From contig JAQUTK010000018.1 of NCBI GenBank assembly GCA_028709785.1, positions 1-64,000 of the forward strand: a stretch of 64,000 nucleotides of DNA, given 5' to 3'. The notes beneath the pieces were generated by a model. The model made no database searches. It was not told the origin of the DNA and was given only the letters and a program-made list of their open reading frames with translations. This DNA is from Bacteroidales bacterium. GTDB taxonomy: Bacteria; Bacteroidota; Bacteroidia; Bacteroidales; JAQUTK01. Position numbers and translations under genes: made by a program. The first letter of the stretch is position 1. Each line of letters opens with the position of its first letter. Positions 19,579-30,337 of the stretch are shown here, in pieces.

Positions 19579-19784
19579 AGTCATGATATGAGGTGAGTTT
19601 TACAATAGTACGCAAATACTAAAAGGAGTACCTTTTTGTGCAAAAGTAGTGGTTAGCGGCATGAACTCAGTTTGAAAATGTGCCATATTAGTATGTAAAT
19701 GAGCCAACAAGCAGCAAATCAACTCGGAACGCTAGATTATTCGCTTTGAGTATCCTGGAAAAGAAGTCCGGAGCGAGCACTGAT

Positions 19785-20402
19785 TTACTTAGCGGAACCC
19801 TTCTGTTGTGGTGGGCGCAGAAAGATCATGGAACTCTTATGACCCTTTGTGATTAACACGCCTTGGTTGACAAGTTCCTTTAATTCATTTGTCGCTCTGA
19901 ATTTTAGCAACCCCGTTAGATTACTGTAATCCGTGCGTGTGATAAAAGCGTTCGTGTCGAGATACTTCTCCAGTAGAGCAAGGCGCTGTGCATCACTTAA
20001 TGTAGCAGAAGAACGGAATCCGTTGCCTGCACGCTCAAGATCGCCCTGTATCTGTTTCTTAAACCACGAAGAGGCGCGAAAGTTTACATTGTCAAACTGT
20101 ACCGATGAGGCCCGGATCTCATTTTTGTCCATGACCGGTCGCGATTTCAGTTTGGCGGAGAAGAAACCCAGCTTCCCCAGTTCGACGTGATATCCCTCTT
20201 TCAGATAGACCGCTATCTTTTTTTCGATTTCAGTCAGTGCACCCTCTATATCTCCCACTGTAAATGTCGAACCGGAAGCGATTGCTTCCACCAGGTCTCC
20301 GGAACTGATCGTCCCCTTTGATACAATGCGAGGGTGGAGTGGTTGTTTCTCTCCATCTCGTTTCGGATTCGGATTTTCTTTAAAATCGTACGTGGCAGCC
20401 AT
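19785..20402 (-). CDS. HU-like DNA-binding protein with C-terminal extension
   Basis: IVSKGTISSGDLVEAIASGSTFTVGDIEGALTEIEKKIAVYLKEGYHVELGKLGFFSAKL; extra C-terminal segment of about 70 aa. Confidence 0.8.
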   Translation of the reverse strand: MAATYDFKENPNPKRDGEKQPLHPRIVSKGTISSGDLVEAIASGSTFTVGDIEGALTEIEKKIAVYLKEGYHVELGKLGFFSAKLKSRPVMDKNEIRASSVQFDNVNFRASSWFKKQIQGDLERAGNGFRSSATLSDAQRLALLEKYLDTNAFITRTDYSNLTGLLKFRATNELKELVNQGVLITKGHKSSMIFLRPPQQKGSAK

Positions 20403-20450
20403 AGAATCAGGTATAAGAGATTAATAAATTCTTTCAGAAGAGCTAATGAG

Positions 20451-20538
20451 GCTGTCAGCTGACAGCTTACGGGTTGTCATCTGACAGCTTTTGGGCTGTC
20501 GATTGGCAGCTTATAAGTTGTCAGTTGACAGCTTCACT
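20451..20538. repeat. Four tandem 22-bp dyad units
   Basis: Units 20451-20472, 20473-20494, 20495-20516, 20517-20538; consensus GYTGTCAnYTGACAGCTTnnnn. Confidence 0.85.
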
Positions 20539-20667
20539 CTTCTTCTATGTAAAGGTAACTAAATATCAGCTCTCAGCAATTTAAATTGCAGGAAATCAAG
20601 GAATAAAAATGAAAAGATGTGGATAGAGGGAAAGGAGGAGTGAAAGTTGCTCTGTTACGGAGATAAA

Positions 20668-21462
20668 TCAGAGAATAATAAACGAGTCCGCGTCCTCTCC
20701 GGCAGGAAATTTCTTCCGAAACTGTTGCAGTTCGTCCAGCGAAAGAGAGCAAGTTTCGATCTGTTCGGTGTGATCCGGACAAGTGAGCAGGTTTTTCCCT
20801 TTGGGATCAATGATCATTGATTTGCCGCAATAGCTCAGGTTATGCCCATCTCTTCCTACTCTGTTGACGCCAGCCACATAGGAGAGGTTTTCCAGCGCGC
20901 GTGCAACAAGCAGGTTTTCCCATACCCTGATGCGGCTTTCCGGCCAGGAAGCGACAAAGAGTAAGAGATCGTATTCATTCTTTTGATTGCGGCACCAGAC
21001 GGGGAAGCGTAAGTCGTAGCAGATCATCAGACAGATGTTCCAGTTTTTATAACGTACGACCAACCGCTTGTTACCGGCAGAGAAATAACGGTCTTCCTCT
21101 CCCATTCGGAAGAGATGCCGTTTGTCATACGAAAAGGAACTGCCGTCTGGCAGAAAGAAGAAGCCCCGATTGAAGTAGTCACCCTTCTCTTCGACAATAA
21201 GACTGCCGGCTATCGCCAGGTTGTTTTCAACCGCCAGTTCCCGAAAGGTCGTCAGACTCTTGCCGTCGGGAGGTTCCGCCAGTTGTCTGCTATGCATACT
21301 AAAACCGGTGGTACACATCTCAGGGAGTACCACCAGATCGGTGTTTCCCTTTAGAGAGCGTATCTTTGAAGCGAAGGAGAGCAGGTTGCGTTCTTTCTCT
21401 TCCCAGACGATGTCCGTCTGGATCAGCGAAACGCGCAGGGAGTTGTCAGCAACCTCTTTCAT
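20668..21462 (-). CDS. Carbon-nitrogen hydrolase (nitrilase/omega-amidase-like)
   Basis: DLVVLPEMCTTGFSM (E), YDKRHLF (K), ICLMICYDLRFPVW (C) triad; start trimmed to 21462. Confidence 0.88.
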   Translation of the reverse strand: MKEVADNSLRVSLIQTDIVWEEKERNLLSFASKIRSLKGNTDLVVLPEMCTTGFSMHSRQLAEPPDGKSLTTFRELAVENNLAIAGSLIVEEKGDYFNRGFFFLPDGSSFSYDKRHLFRMGEEDRYFSAGNKRLVVRYKNWNICLMICYDLRFPVWCRNQKNEYDLLLFVASWPESRIRVWENLLVARALENLSYVAGVNRVGRDGHNLSYCGKSMIIDPKGKNLLTCPDHTEQIETCSLSLDELQQFRKKFPAGEDADSFIIL

Positions 21463-21463
21463 C

Positions 21464-22036
21464 TCAGGATAGTGGACAAGACTCGTCTTCCAGTCCGGTG
21501 GCAAACAGTTTCGGGTGTTTCCCCACGGCATGCTCCATATAATAGAGTTTGATCTCCCGGATCTCTTTCTTCTCGTCACCGGTCGGCATCACACTCTGTT
21601 CCATGCGAATCAGCTTTTTTTTGTAATCAATGCAGACGAGCACAATGGGAATGCCCGCTTGCAGGGCGATAAAATAAAAGCCTTTTTTCCAGTTCGGATT
21701 TCTTTTTCGCGTGCCTTCCGGCGTGATAGCGAGATTAAACCGTTCGTTGTTTTTGCTGGAGATTACCAGTTGTTCCACTAATGAAGTACTTCTGCCACGG
21801 TCAACGGGGATGCCTCCCATGGCTTTCAACAGGAGATTGAGCGGAAAGAAGAACCATTCCTTCTTCATCAGAAAATTTGCGTTCCTGCCCACGGCGATAT
21901 AGAACAACTTACCAAGGATAAAATCCCAGTTACTCGTGTGGGGAGCAACACAGAGGATACTTTTAGGATAGTCGGGCACGGTAACAGACCAGGACCATCC
22001 CGCCAGTTTCAGGATATAACGACAAAGGAATTTCAT
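21464..22036 (-). CDS. Lysophospholipid/1-acylglycerol-3-phosphate acyltransferase family protein
   Basis: APHTSNWDFILGK, GGIPVDRGRS, ITPEGTRKRNPNWKKGFYFIAL. Confidence 0.85.
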   Translation of the reverse strand: MKFLCRYILKLAGWSWSVTVPDYPKSILCVAPHTSNWDFILGKLFYIAVGRNANFLMKKEWFFFPLNLLLKAMGGIPVDRGRSTSLVEQLVISSKNNERFNLAITPEGTRKRNPNWKKGFYFIALQAGIPIVLVCIDYKKKLIRMEQSVMPTGDEKKEIREIKLYYMEHAVGKHPKLFATGLEDESCPLS

Positions 22037-22324
22037 TTATGCTTTTTTGTGGAACGACTCAAACTCGTCAATGATACTGTTTATTTGATTTTGGAAATCT
22101 TCCTTGAATTTGCGGAAATAGCTCTGAACGATTTTGGGATCTTTGCCCCCACAACCATTCATCCGGGCCAGAAAATCTTGTTTCATGTCGGCGATACGGC
22201 TCAGCAGTTCCTCCGTCTTTTCACTTGTTATCTGGTTTGTCAGATTGGACAAAACAATTGTTTCGAGAAACAATTCATCAGTCGTCGCTGTAATCAGCTT
22301 CTTCAAATCTCGTTTATTTGCCAT
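22037..22324 (-). CDS. Conserved-looking small hypothetical protein
   Basis: 95 aa, helical, abuts the downstream acyltransferase gene; -7 box CAAAAGTA at 22357-22364. Confidence 0.6.
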   Translation of the reverse strand: MANKRDLKKLITATTDELFLETIVLSNLTNQITSEKTEELLSRIADMKQDFLARMNGCGGKDPKIVQSYFRKFKEDFQNQINSIIDEFESFHKKA

Positions 22325-22415
22325 GTTATTTGCTTTTATGCGTTATGATACAACAACAAAAGTAAATTGTAATTGTCAGACTACCTACTCTTTTATTGAT
22401 TTTTTTGTTTGCAGA

Positions 22416-22447
22416 TTTGATTATATGCAGTACAATGACTACTTTTG
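22416..22447 (+). promoter_or_regulatory. Promoter TTTG-N20-TACTTTTG
   Basis: Consensus Bacteroidetes promoter upstream of glycogen synthase. Confidence 0.6.
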
Positions 22448-22497
22448 ACCCTTGGAATTCGAGAAAAATGATTCATACTAACCTATAACTTAATAAG

Positions 22498-24153
22498 ATG
22501 GATAAGGAGCTACTTAAGCCCGGTTTTATATTTGAGACAAGTTGGGAAGTATGCAATAAAGTGGGTGGGATCTACGCCGTTCTTTCAACCCGGGCAAAGA
22601 CCCTGCAAGAATACAATAAAGATAAACTTCTGTTTGTTGGCCCCGATATATGGAAAGAGACACCAAGTCCCTTTTTCAAAGAGACAAAATCACTGCTTGC
22701 AGCCTGGAAGAAACATGCGTCTGAAAAAGACAACCTGAAGATCCGCGTCGGACGATGGACTATCCCCGGCAATCCAATCGCTGTGTTGGTTGATTTTACC
22801 CCCTTCTTTGAACAAAAGGACGAGATCTATACTAAATTTTGGGAGTATTACAAGGTGGATTCGTTGCATGGCTACGGTGATTATGATGAAGCTTGCATGT
22901 TTGCGTATGCTTCAGCTAAAGTGATGGAAAGCTTTTACCGCTTTCAATTGCAGGAAGAGAGTCATGTGGTTGCCCATTTTAATGAATGGACTACCGGATT
23001 GGGAGCTTTGTACCTCAAAAAGCAGGTACCCACTATTGCAACACTGTTTACAACGCATGCCACATCGATCGGTCGTTCCATCTGTGGCAACGGCAAACCG
23101 CTTTACGATTATTTACCCGGTTACTCCGGTGATCAGATGGCACGTGAATTAAACATGGTGTCCAAACACTCGTTAGAGAAGATTGCCGCGACTGAAGTGG
23201 ATTGTTTTACCACGGTGAGTGACATTACCGCCAAAGAGTGCAAACAACTCTTGCGTCCGGTTGATATTGTGACTCCCAATGGCTTTGAAGATGATTTTGT
23301 GCCTCAGGGCAAAGAGTTTGATGAGAAGCGTATCGAAGCCCGAAAGGCAATGATCACTACAGCTGAAAAGCTGTGTGGTTGCCCCATTGACGAAGATGTA
23401 CTGATTGTGGGTACAGCGGGGCGCTGTGAGTTCAAGAACAAAGGGCTGGATGTCTTTTTGGATGTGATGCACCGTATCAACCAGAATCACAAACAAACCA
23501 GAGAAGTGCTGGCTTATATATTGGTACCGTCGGATGTCTATGGTGTGCGCTCGGATCTGATGGAACGGCTGGTTGAAAAGAAAGTTCCCGATACCCCTTT
23601 GTACGATCCGTTCCTGTCTCATTGGTTAAACCGTCCGGAGGATGATGCGATCTATCGTACCATTCACCGTTATAACCTGCAAAACCGTGTTACTGATAAG
23701 GTGAAGATTGTCTATGTGCCTTGCTATCTGAATGGTAACGACAAGGTATTTGACAAAAGTTATTATGACCTGCTGATCGGAATGGATCTGACGGTATTCC
23801 CTTCTTATTATGAACCATGGGGATATACCCCTCTGGAGAGTGTGGCATTCAGTATTCCCACCATCACGACAGATCTTTCAGGCTTTGGCCTGTGGGCTCA
23901 AAAAGTAACCGTGCAAAAAGGTCTGACCGATGGCTTTGAAGCCGTACACCGATCTGACTTTAACTATGGTGAGGTGGTGGACGAGATTGTCAATCTGATC
24001 AATGATTATTTACAAAAAGGTGCGAATGAGGTTGCATCCATACGTGCCGCCGCGCAAAAGCTTGCCGGTCAGGCACTCTGGAGTAAGTTTATCAAACGCT
24101 ATTTTGAAGCATACGACATCGCTCTGAATCATAGAAACGAGCGTATCAATTAA
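22498..24153 (+). CDS. Glycogen synthase (GT3-like glycosyltransferase)
   Basis: [53 protein letters not shown]. Confidence 0.9.
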   Translation: MDKELLKPGFIFETSWEVCNKVGGIYAVLSTRAKTLQEYNKDKLLFVGPDIWKETPSPFFKETKSLLAAWKKHASEKDNLKIRVGRWTIPGNPIAVLVDFTPFFEQKDEIYTKFWEYYKVDSLHGYGDYDEACMFAYASAKVMESFYRFQLQEESHVVAHFNEWTTGLGALYLKKQVPTIATLFTTHATSIGRSICGNGKPLYDYLPGYSGDQMARELNMVSKHSLEKIAATEVDCFTTVSDITAKECKQLLRPVDIVTPNGFEDDFVPQGKEFDEKRIEARKAMITTAEKLCGCPIDEDVLIVGTAGRCEFKNKGLDVFLDVMHRINQNHKQTREVLAYILVPSDVYGVRSDLMERLVEKKVPDTPLYDPFLSHWLNRPEDDAIYRTIHRYNLQNRVTDKVKIVYVPCYLNGNDKVFDKSYYDLLIGMDLTVFPSYYEPWGYTPLESVAFSIPTITTDLSGFGLWAQKVTVQKGLTDGFEAVHRSDFNYGEVVDEIVNLINDYLQKGANEVASIRAAAQKLAGQALWSKFIKRYFEAYDIALNHRNERIN

Positions 24154-24175
24154 CAGGATAATAAATCAGGAAAAA

Positions 24176-26722
24176 ATGATAAAAGTAAATCAAGTAAATC
24201 AGCCTTCGTGGAGAGCTGTCACCATAAAAATGAAACTCCCGGTCGAGTTAAAGAAATTAGAAGAACTTGCGGATAATTTGTGGTGGGTGTGGAACTTTGA
24301 GGTTCAGGATCTGTTCAGGAATATTGATCCTGAGCTGTGGAGAAAGGCGCGTCATAATCCGGTCGTGTTTCTCGACAGTCTGACCTTTGAACAGTTGAAA
24401 CAATTGATTGCCAATAAAGAATTTATGGCAAAGATGGATCAGATATATGCCTCATTCCGGGCCTATATGGATGTACAACCGAACGAATCAAAACCCTCTG
24501 TTGCTTATTTCTCCATGGAATATGGTTTGACGGATGTCGTTAAGATCTTTTCAGGAGGTTTGGGTATGCTCGCCGGAGATTATCTCAAGGAGGCAAGTGA
24601 TTGCAATGTGCCGTTGACCGGCGTTGGATTTTTGTACAGGTTTGGCTATTTTACACAGACCTTGTCTATGAACGGCGAACAGTTGGCGAATTATGAGGCA
24701 CAGGATTTCAGTACGTTACCTATTGAACAGGTGGTCGATAAAGAGGGCAATCCCATGGTACTGGCTGTTCCCTACCAAAACTTTATGGTGTACGCCAACG
24801 TGTGGAGAATAGCTGTTGGCCGTGTTTCCTTGTATCTGTTGGATACCGATGTCGAACAGAACAGTGAATATGATCGTTCAATCACCTCTTCCCTGTATGG
24901 TGGAGACTGGGAAAACCGACTCAAACAGGAGTATCTGTTGGGTATCGGAGGTATTCAGCTGCTGAAAGAACTTGGTATTCAGAAACAGGTATATCATTGT
25001 AATGAAGGTCATGCCGCCCTGATTAATGCGCAACGTCTTGTGGATTATGTCGTATCCGGTCTTACGTTTGATGAGGCTTTGGAGGTGGTACGTGCCTCTT
25101 CTTTATACACCGTTCATACGCCGGTGCCTGCCGGACATGACTACTTTGACGAAGGGATGTTCAGCAAGTATATGAGTCTGTTCCCTCAAAAGCTGGGTAT
25201 CAGCTGGCAACAATTCATGGATATGGGACGTGAACATCCGGGCACAAACGAGCGTTTCTGTATGAGTACCTTTGCCTGCAATACGTCTCAGGAAGTGAAT
25301 GGGGTAAGTTGGCTGCATGGGAAGGTGTCGCGCGAGATGTTTAGCGGCATCTGGCAGGGCTATTTTCCGGAAGAACTGCATGTGGGTTATGTTACCAATG
25401 GCGTACACATGCCGACATGGACTGCCAGCGAATGGAAGGCTGTGTATGAGAAGCATTTTGATAAGAACTGGATCAATGATCAATCCAATGCTAAGATTTG
25501 GGAGGCTATTGAGAATGTGCCTGATGAAGAGATCTGGGAAACACGTATGAAGCTGAAAAACCGTCTTTTTAAATTTATAAAGACGCAGTTTGAAGATTCC
25601 TGGTTGAAAACACAGGGTGATCCTTCCCGTGTCGTTTCTATTCTTGAGAAGATGAATCCGGCTGCTTTAACCATTGGTTTTGCTCGCCGTTTCGCAACCT
25701 ATAAACGGGCACATCTGTTGTTTACCGATCTGGAACGTCTCTCTAAGATTGTCAATAATCCGGAGCGTCCGGTGCAGTTCCTTTTTGCGGGCAAGGCGCA
25801 TCCCGCCGATGGCGCCGGTCAGGGACTGATCAAACATATCATAGAGATATCCAAGATGCCTGAGTTTTTAGGAAAAATAATCTTCCTGGAGAATTATGAT
25901 ATGACATTGGCCCGCAGATTGGTTACCGGTGTGGATATCTGGTTGAATACACCTACCCGTCCGCTGGAGGCTTCAGGTACTTCGGGTGAAAAGGCCGAAA
26001 TGAACGGCGTGTTAAACTTCTCCGTGCTGGACGGATGGTGGTTGGAAGGGTATCGCAAAGGAGCAGGCTGGGCGCTGACCGATAAGAGAACGTATGTCAA
26101 TCAGGCGCATCAGGATCAGTTGGATGCCGCGTCTATCTATTCGATGTTTGAGATGAAGATCATTCCTCTCTATTTTGCACGCAATGCAAAAGGCTATTCA
26201 CCGGATTGGATTCAGACGATCCGTAACTCTATCTGCCAGATTGCTCCTCATTACACCATGAAGCGTCAGTTGGATGATTATTACGACAAGTTTTACTACA
26301 AACTGGCTGATCGAAGTGCTAAAATTACGGCTAATAACTTTGAAAAGGCGAAAGAGATCGCAGCCTGGAAGAACAAAGTGGCAGAAGGATGGGATAATAT
26401 TGAGGTACTTTCTGCTATTCCTCCGACTAGACCGACCTCTTTTGTCGGCGAAGAAATACACAAGACAATTGTGATTGATACGAAAGGATTGGGCAATTCA
26501 GTAGGGGTCGAACTGGTGGTAACCGCTCTGGATGCGGATAATAAAGATTGTCTGGTAGAGGTAAAAGAACTTGATTTGGTGAATCAGGATGGTTCCGTGC
26601 TTACTTTTGAACTGAAATATATGAATTTTCGGGCCGGAACAATAAAGACGCAGTACCGGATGTTTCCTAAATCACCGGATCTGCCGCATCGTCAGGACTT
26701 TTGCTATGTGACCTGGTTTTGA
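24176..26722 (+). CDS. glgP: Alpha-glucan (glycogen) phosphorylase
   Basis: [58 protein letters not shown]. Confidence 0.93.
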   Translation: MIKVNQVNQPSWRAVTIKMKLPVELKKLEELADNLWWVWNFEVQDLFRNIDPELWRKARHNPVVFLDSLTFEQLKQLIANKEFMAKMDQIYASFRAYMDVQPNESKPSVAYFSMEYGLTDVVKIFSGGLGMLAGDYLKEASDCNVPLTGVGFLYRFGYFTQTLSMNGEQLANYEAQDFSTLPIEQVVDKEGNPMVLAVPYQNFMVYANVWRIAVGRVSLYLLDTDVEQNSEYDRSITSSLYGGDWENRLKQEYLLGIGGIQLLKELGIQKQVYHCNEGHAALINAQRLVDYVVSGLTFDEALEVVRASSLYTVHTPVPAGHDYFDEGMFSKYMSLFPQKLGISWQQFMDMGREHPGTNERFCMSTFACNTSQEVNGVSWLHGKVSREMFSGIWQGYFPEELHVGYVTNGVHMPTWTASEWKAVYEKHFDKNWINDQSNAKIWEAIENVPDEEIWETRMKLKNRLFKFIKTQFEDSWLKTQGDPSRVVSILEKMNPAALTIGFARRFATYKRAHLLFTDLERLSKIVNNPERPVQFLFAGKAHPADGAGQGLIKHIIEISKMPEFLGKIIFLENYDMTLARRLVTGVDIWLNTPTRPLEASGTSGEKAEMNGVLNFSVLDGWWLEGYRKGAGWALTDKRTYVNQAHQDQLDAASIYSMFEMKIIPLYFARNAKGYSPDWIQTIRNSICQIAPHYTMKRQLDDYYDKFYYKLADRSAKITANNFEKAKEIAAWKNKVAEGWDNIEVLSAIPPTRPTSFVGEEIHKTIVIDTKGLGNSVGVELVVTALDADNKDCLVEVKELDLVNQDGSVLTFELKYMNFRAGTIKTQYRMFPKSPDLPHRQDFCYVTWF

Positions 26723-26742
26723 TACATTATATCAAGCATATA

Positions 26743-26777
26743 AAAGTCGGAAGAGAATCCTCTTTTCCGGCTTTTTT
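26743..26777 (+). terminator. Rho-independent terminator after glgP
   Basis: AAGTCGGAAGAG-aatc-CTCTTTTCCGGCTTTTTT. Confidence 0.8.
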
Positions 26778-26830
26778 GTTTGCATATTGGCTGGTATTTT
26801 TGGTCGAAAAGGGTTAATCGCCACTGTTTT

Positions 26831-26862
26831 TTTGTTTTTCAGACTCTTTTCTTCTACTTTTG
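26831..26862 (+). promoter_or_regulatory. Promoter TTTG-N20-TACTTTTG for the inositol-lipid cluster
   Basis: Consensus match 46 bp upstream of the 26909 start. Confidence 0.6.
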
Positions 26863-26908
26863 TCGTTTCGTGCATTCAACAAACAGATAGCAGGACTTAA
26901 TATATCGA

Positions 26909-28450
26909 ATGAAATTTGCAATTATATCAGCGGGAGAAGGATCTCGTTTGGCACAAGAGGGGATATCTGACCCCAAACCATTAGTCCGAATTAACGGCAA
27001 ACCGATGATCGACCGGCTTCTTGAACTATTTATGGATTGTGGTGCTCAGTCGATTGTCGTGATCATCAATAATGAAGTGGAAGCGACTAAATCTCATCTG
27101 GCTGCTCTGCAAAAAAAATATCCGCTGGAAGTGGTGATTCAAACGACTGCAGGTTCTATGGAAAGTTTCTACAACCTGAAGCCTTATCTTGAAGGCGGGA
27201 AGTTTTGTCTTACGACAGTCGATACCATCTTTCGTGAGTCTGAATTCAAGGCTTATATCCGTAAGTTTAAAGAGGCTTCGGAAGATGGATATATGGCTGT
27301 GACAGACTATATTGATGATGAAAAGCCTTTGTATCTTTCCACAGACGAATCCTTGACAATCACCGGATATCACAATCAACCGGATGCGTCGACAAACTAT
27401 ATTTCAGGAGGCATCTATTGCCTTACTCCTTCTTGTCTCGATACCCTGGAGCGGTGTATGAACCAGGGAATGCTCCGTATGCGCCAGTTTCAGAAAGCCT
27501 TAGTGGAAGAAGGAAAGCTCTTGAAAGCATTTCCTTTCAGCAAAATACTGGATGTGGATCATGCGGATGACATTGCCAAAGCAGAAAAGTTCCTTCAGAC
27601 TTCCTTTGAAGTGCTCGGCGTGCAACGGGGGAGTGAGTATTCTCCTAATAAAGAGAGTAATGATGCGCGTATATTTCGGTTGGTGAAAGAACGGTTGGAA
27701 GAAAAGGGTGTCGCCGTACAGGTTGTCACCGAACGAGAGCTTCAAGAGTCAGATCTTTACGCTCCGTTTGTGTTCAGCATGGCGCGAAGGGAAGAGAGTT
27801 TACGGGTTTTTGACAAACTGGAACAACAAGGAGCTTACATTCTCAATGCTCCGTCTGGCATCCGAAACTGCGGTCGTAAAGAGATGGCGGAGAAACTCGG
27901 AGAAGCTGGAATTCCATTACCTGAGAGTCTTTTTATGGAAACGGATTCTTCATGGGAGGATGACTCTTCTGTAAGTTACCCCTGCTGGATAAAGAAAGGG
28001 GATGGCTATGCACAAACAAAAGAAGATGTTTGCTTCGTAAATAATGCCGGTGAGGCTGAGCATGTGTTTGCTGATTTAAGAAACAGACAGATTGCTTCGG
28101 CATTGATCTATGAGCATCTGGAAGGAGATCTTATTAAGTTTTACGGTGTCGGCACGGATTTCTTTTATTGGTACTATCCTTCACTTCACGAAAGTAAGTT
28201 TGGATTGGAAGCGATCAATGGCAAAGCGAAAGGATATACATTTGATGAAAAGAAGTTGATCGACCATTGTGCAAAAGCTGCTGCTTCTTTGCATCTTTCG
28301 GTGTTCGGAGGAGATGCTGTTATTTCTCCTGAGGGAGAGATCCGGATTATCGATTTTAACGACTGGCCCAGTTTCGGACCTTGTCAGGGGGAGGCTGCAA
28401 AGGCTATTGCTCAATTGGTTTTAGATAAAATGAATGGAAATGGAAAATGA
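26909..28450 (+). CDS. NTP transferase-domain protein with ATP-grasp-like C-terminal half
   Basis: MKFAIISAGEGSRLAQEGISDPKPLVRINGKPMIDRLLELF; C-terminal IRIIDFNDWPSFGPC. Confidence 0.75.
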   Translation: MKFAIISAGEGSRLAQEGISDPKPLVRINGKPMIDRLLELFMDCGAQSIVVIINNEVEATKSHLAALQKKYPLEVVIQTTAGSMESFYNLKPYLEGGKFCLTTVDTIFRESEFKAYIRKFKEASEDGYMAVTDYIDDEKPLYLSTDESLTITGYHNQPDASTNYISGGIYCLTPSCLDTLERCMNQGMLRMRQFQKALVEEGKLLKAFPFSKILDVDHADDIAKAEKFLQTSFEVLGVQRGSEYSPNKESNDARIFRLVKERLEEKGVAVQVVTERELQESDLYAPFVFSMARREESLRVFDKLEQQGAYILNAPSGIRNCGRKEMAEKLGEAGIPLPESLFMETDSSWEDDSSVSYPCWIKKGDGYAQTKEDVCFVNNAGEAEHVFADLRNRQIASALIYEHLEGDLIKFYGVGTDFFYWYYPSLHESKFGLEAINGKAKGYTFDEKKLIDHCAKAAASLHLSVFGGDAVISPEGEIRIIDFNDWPSFGPCQGEAAKAIAQLVLDKMNGNGK

Positions 28451-29351
28451 TCATAAGAGAGGATTAGAGGCTTCGTTTAAATCCATGGATACGGAGGAGT
28501 GGCTGGATATTCATTTCTACCGTCCGGTAGGATACCGATGGGCTCTTTTTTTTCACAAACTGGGAGTTACTCCCAATGCGATTACTGTTGCTTCAATCTT
28601 TTTAGGAGTTGTCGCTGCGATTTGTTTTGCTTATCAGGACTGGAAGGTCAATCTGGTGGGTATTTTCTTTATGATATGGGGCAATAGTTATGATAGCGCA
28701 GATGGACAACTGGCACGAATGACCAACCAAAAGTCTGAATTGGGACGAATTCTGGATGGTGTCTGCGGGGATATCTGGTTTGTCGCTATTTATATAGCGA
28801 TTTGTGTGAGACTTACTCCTGAGTGGGGCATCTATATCTGGCTGCTGGGGGCTGTCACCGGCTTTTTTCATAGCAAGCAAGCGGCGATGGCGGATTACTA
28901 CCGCAATATTCACCTGCTCTTCTTGAAAGGAAAGTCTGGTAGTGAACTGGCGCATGCGATACCGGTCAGGGAATTATATCAATCGATCTCCTTTCGGAAA
29001 GAACCCATCCGAAAAGTGTTTCATTGGTTTTACAAAAATTATACGGCTAATCAGGAACAACTATCCCCGCGTTTTCAGAAGTTCTATGCGACTGTACAGC
29101 AGAAATATGGAGATTCTATTCCTGATTCTTTGCGTGTTGAATTCAGGAAAAGAAGTAAACCTCTGATGAAATACACAAATATTCTGACTTTTAACACGCG
29201 TTCTCTCGTTCTTTTTATAAGTTTGCTGATCAATGAACCCTGGATCTATTTTACATTTGAAATAACAGTTCTCAATATTCTCTTTGCGTATATGATTTAT
29301 AGCCATGAAAAGCTTAGTTCTGATTTGACTAAACAAATAATTAAACCATGA
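28434..29351 (+). CDS. CDP-alcohol phosphatidyltransferase family (phosphatidylinositol-phosphate synthase candidate)
   Basis: NSYDSADGQLARMTNQKSELGRILDGVCGDIWF, an AP-type DG..AR..G...D..D-like motif; TM segments; cluster context. Confidence 0.82.
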   Translation: MEMENDHKRGLEASFKSMDTEEWLDIHFYRPVGYRWALFFHKLGVTPNAITVASIFLGVVAAICFAYQDWKVNLVGIFFMIWGNSYDSADGQLARMTNQKSELGRILDGVCGDIWFVAIYIAICVRLTPEWGIYIWLLGAVTGFFHSKQAAMADYYRNIHLLFLKGKSGSELAHAIPVRELYQSISFRKEPIRKVFHWFYKNYTANQEQLSPRFQKFYATVQQKYGDSIPDSLRVEFRKRSKPLMKYTNILTFNTRSLVLFISLLINEPWIYFTFEITVLNILFAYMIYSHEKLSSDLTKQIIKP

Positions 29352-30337
29352 GTAACAAATACAGAAATCTGTTTCTGGCTTTTGGTGTTGTGGCCATTGT
29401 CATTATGCTATTCTCATTTGATATGGAGTATGATGAGCTATTGGGAAACCTGAAAAAGGCGGGATATTGGTTTCCGGCTGTTTTACTTCTCTGGGTGGTT
29501 ATGTATGCTTTGAATGCGCTGGCATGGTATCTTATTATTCGCAACGACAAGAAAAATGACATTCCGTTCATGAAGGTGTATAAATTTACAATCAGCGGAT
29601 TTGCGTTGAACTATGCCACTCCTGTCGGGTTGATGGGAGGAGAACCCTATCGAATTATGGAGACGACTCCTTATCTGGGTGCAGCAAAAGCCACTTCTAG
29701 TGTCATCCTTTATGTGATGATGCATATTTTCTCACATATTTGTTTTTGGTTTGCTTCCATCTTTTTCTTTATTGCTCTTTATCCTGTCAAGTGGGCAATG
29801 GGGGTGATGCTTCTTATCGTGGGCGCATTTTGCATGCTTGCCATCTATTTCTTTTCAAAAGGATATAAAAGTGGTATGGCGGTGAAAGGATTACGTATGG
29901 CTGCTAAGATCCCGTTCTTACGGGCAAAAGTGTCGCGCTTTGCCGAAGAGAAAAAAGAACTTTTAGAACGCATTGACAGTCAGATAGCAGAATTACACAG
30001 CCAACACAAGAAAACGTTCTATGGTTCGCTTGGACTTGAGTTTGTAGTGCGCATACTTGGATGTCTGGAGATTTACTTTATCATGAATATCCTGACTACA
30101 GATGTCAGCTTTGCCGCTTGTATTCTAATACAGTCATTTTCTTCTTTGTTTGCCAACCTTTTTTTCTTTTCGCCGATGCAGTTGGGTGCTCGCGAAGGTG
30201 GATTGGCTATTGCGGCCGGAGGAATGTCTATCAGTGGTGGCTATGGTGTATATGCAGGATTGATTACCAGAATTCGTGAGTTTATCTGGATAGTGATAGG
30301 GATGTGTTTAATGAAAGTGGGAAATAGTAAGAAATGA
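29348..30337 (+). CDS. Lysylphosphatidylglycerol synthase TM-region / flippase-like protein
   Basis: Polytopic; GFALNYATPVGLMGGEPYRI; LFFFSPMQLGAREGGLAI. Confidence 0.8.
   Translation: MSNKYRNLFLAFGVVAIVIMLFSFDMEYDELLGNLKKAGYWFPAVLLLWVVMYALNALAWYLIIRNDKKNDIPFMKVYKFTISGFALNYATPVGLMGGEPYRIMETTPYLGAAKATSSVILYVMMHIFSHICFWFASIFFFIALYPVKWAMGVMLLIVGAFCMLAIYFFSKGYKSGMAVKGLRMAAKIPFLRAKVSRFAEEKKELLERIDSQIAELHSQHKKTFYGSLGLEFVVRILGCLEIYFIMNILTTDVSFAACILIQSFSSLFANLFFFSPMQLGAREGGLAIAAGGMSISGGYGVYAGLITRIREFIWIVIGMCLMKVGNSKK

Noticed and set aside
20451-20538. CRISPR-like array
   Set aside because: Units are contiguous 22-mers with no unique spacers of 28-40 bp and no cas genes nearby
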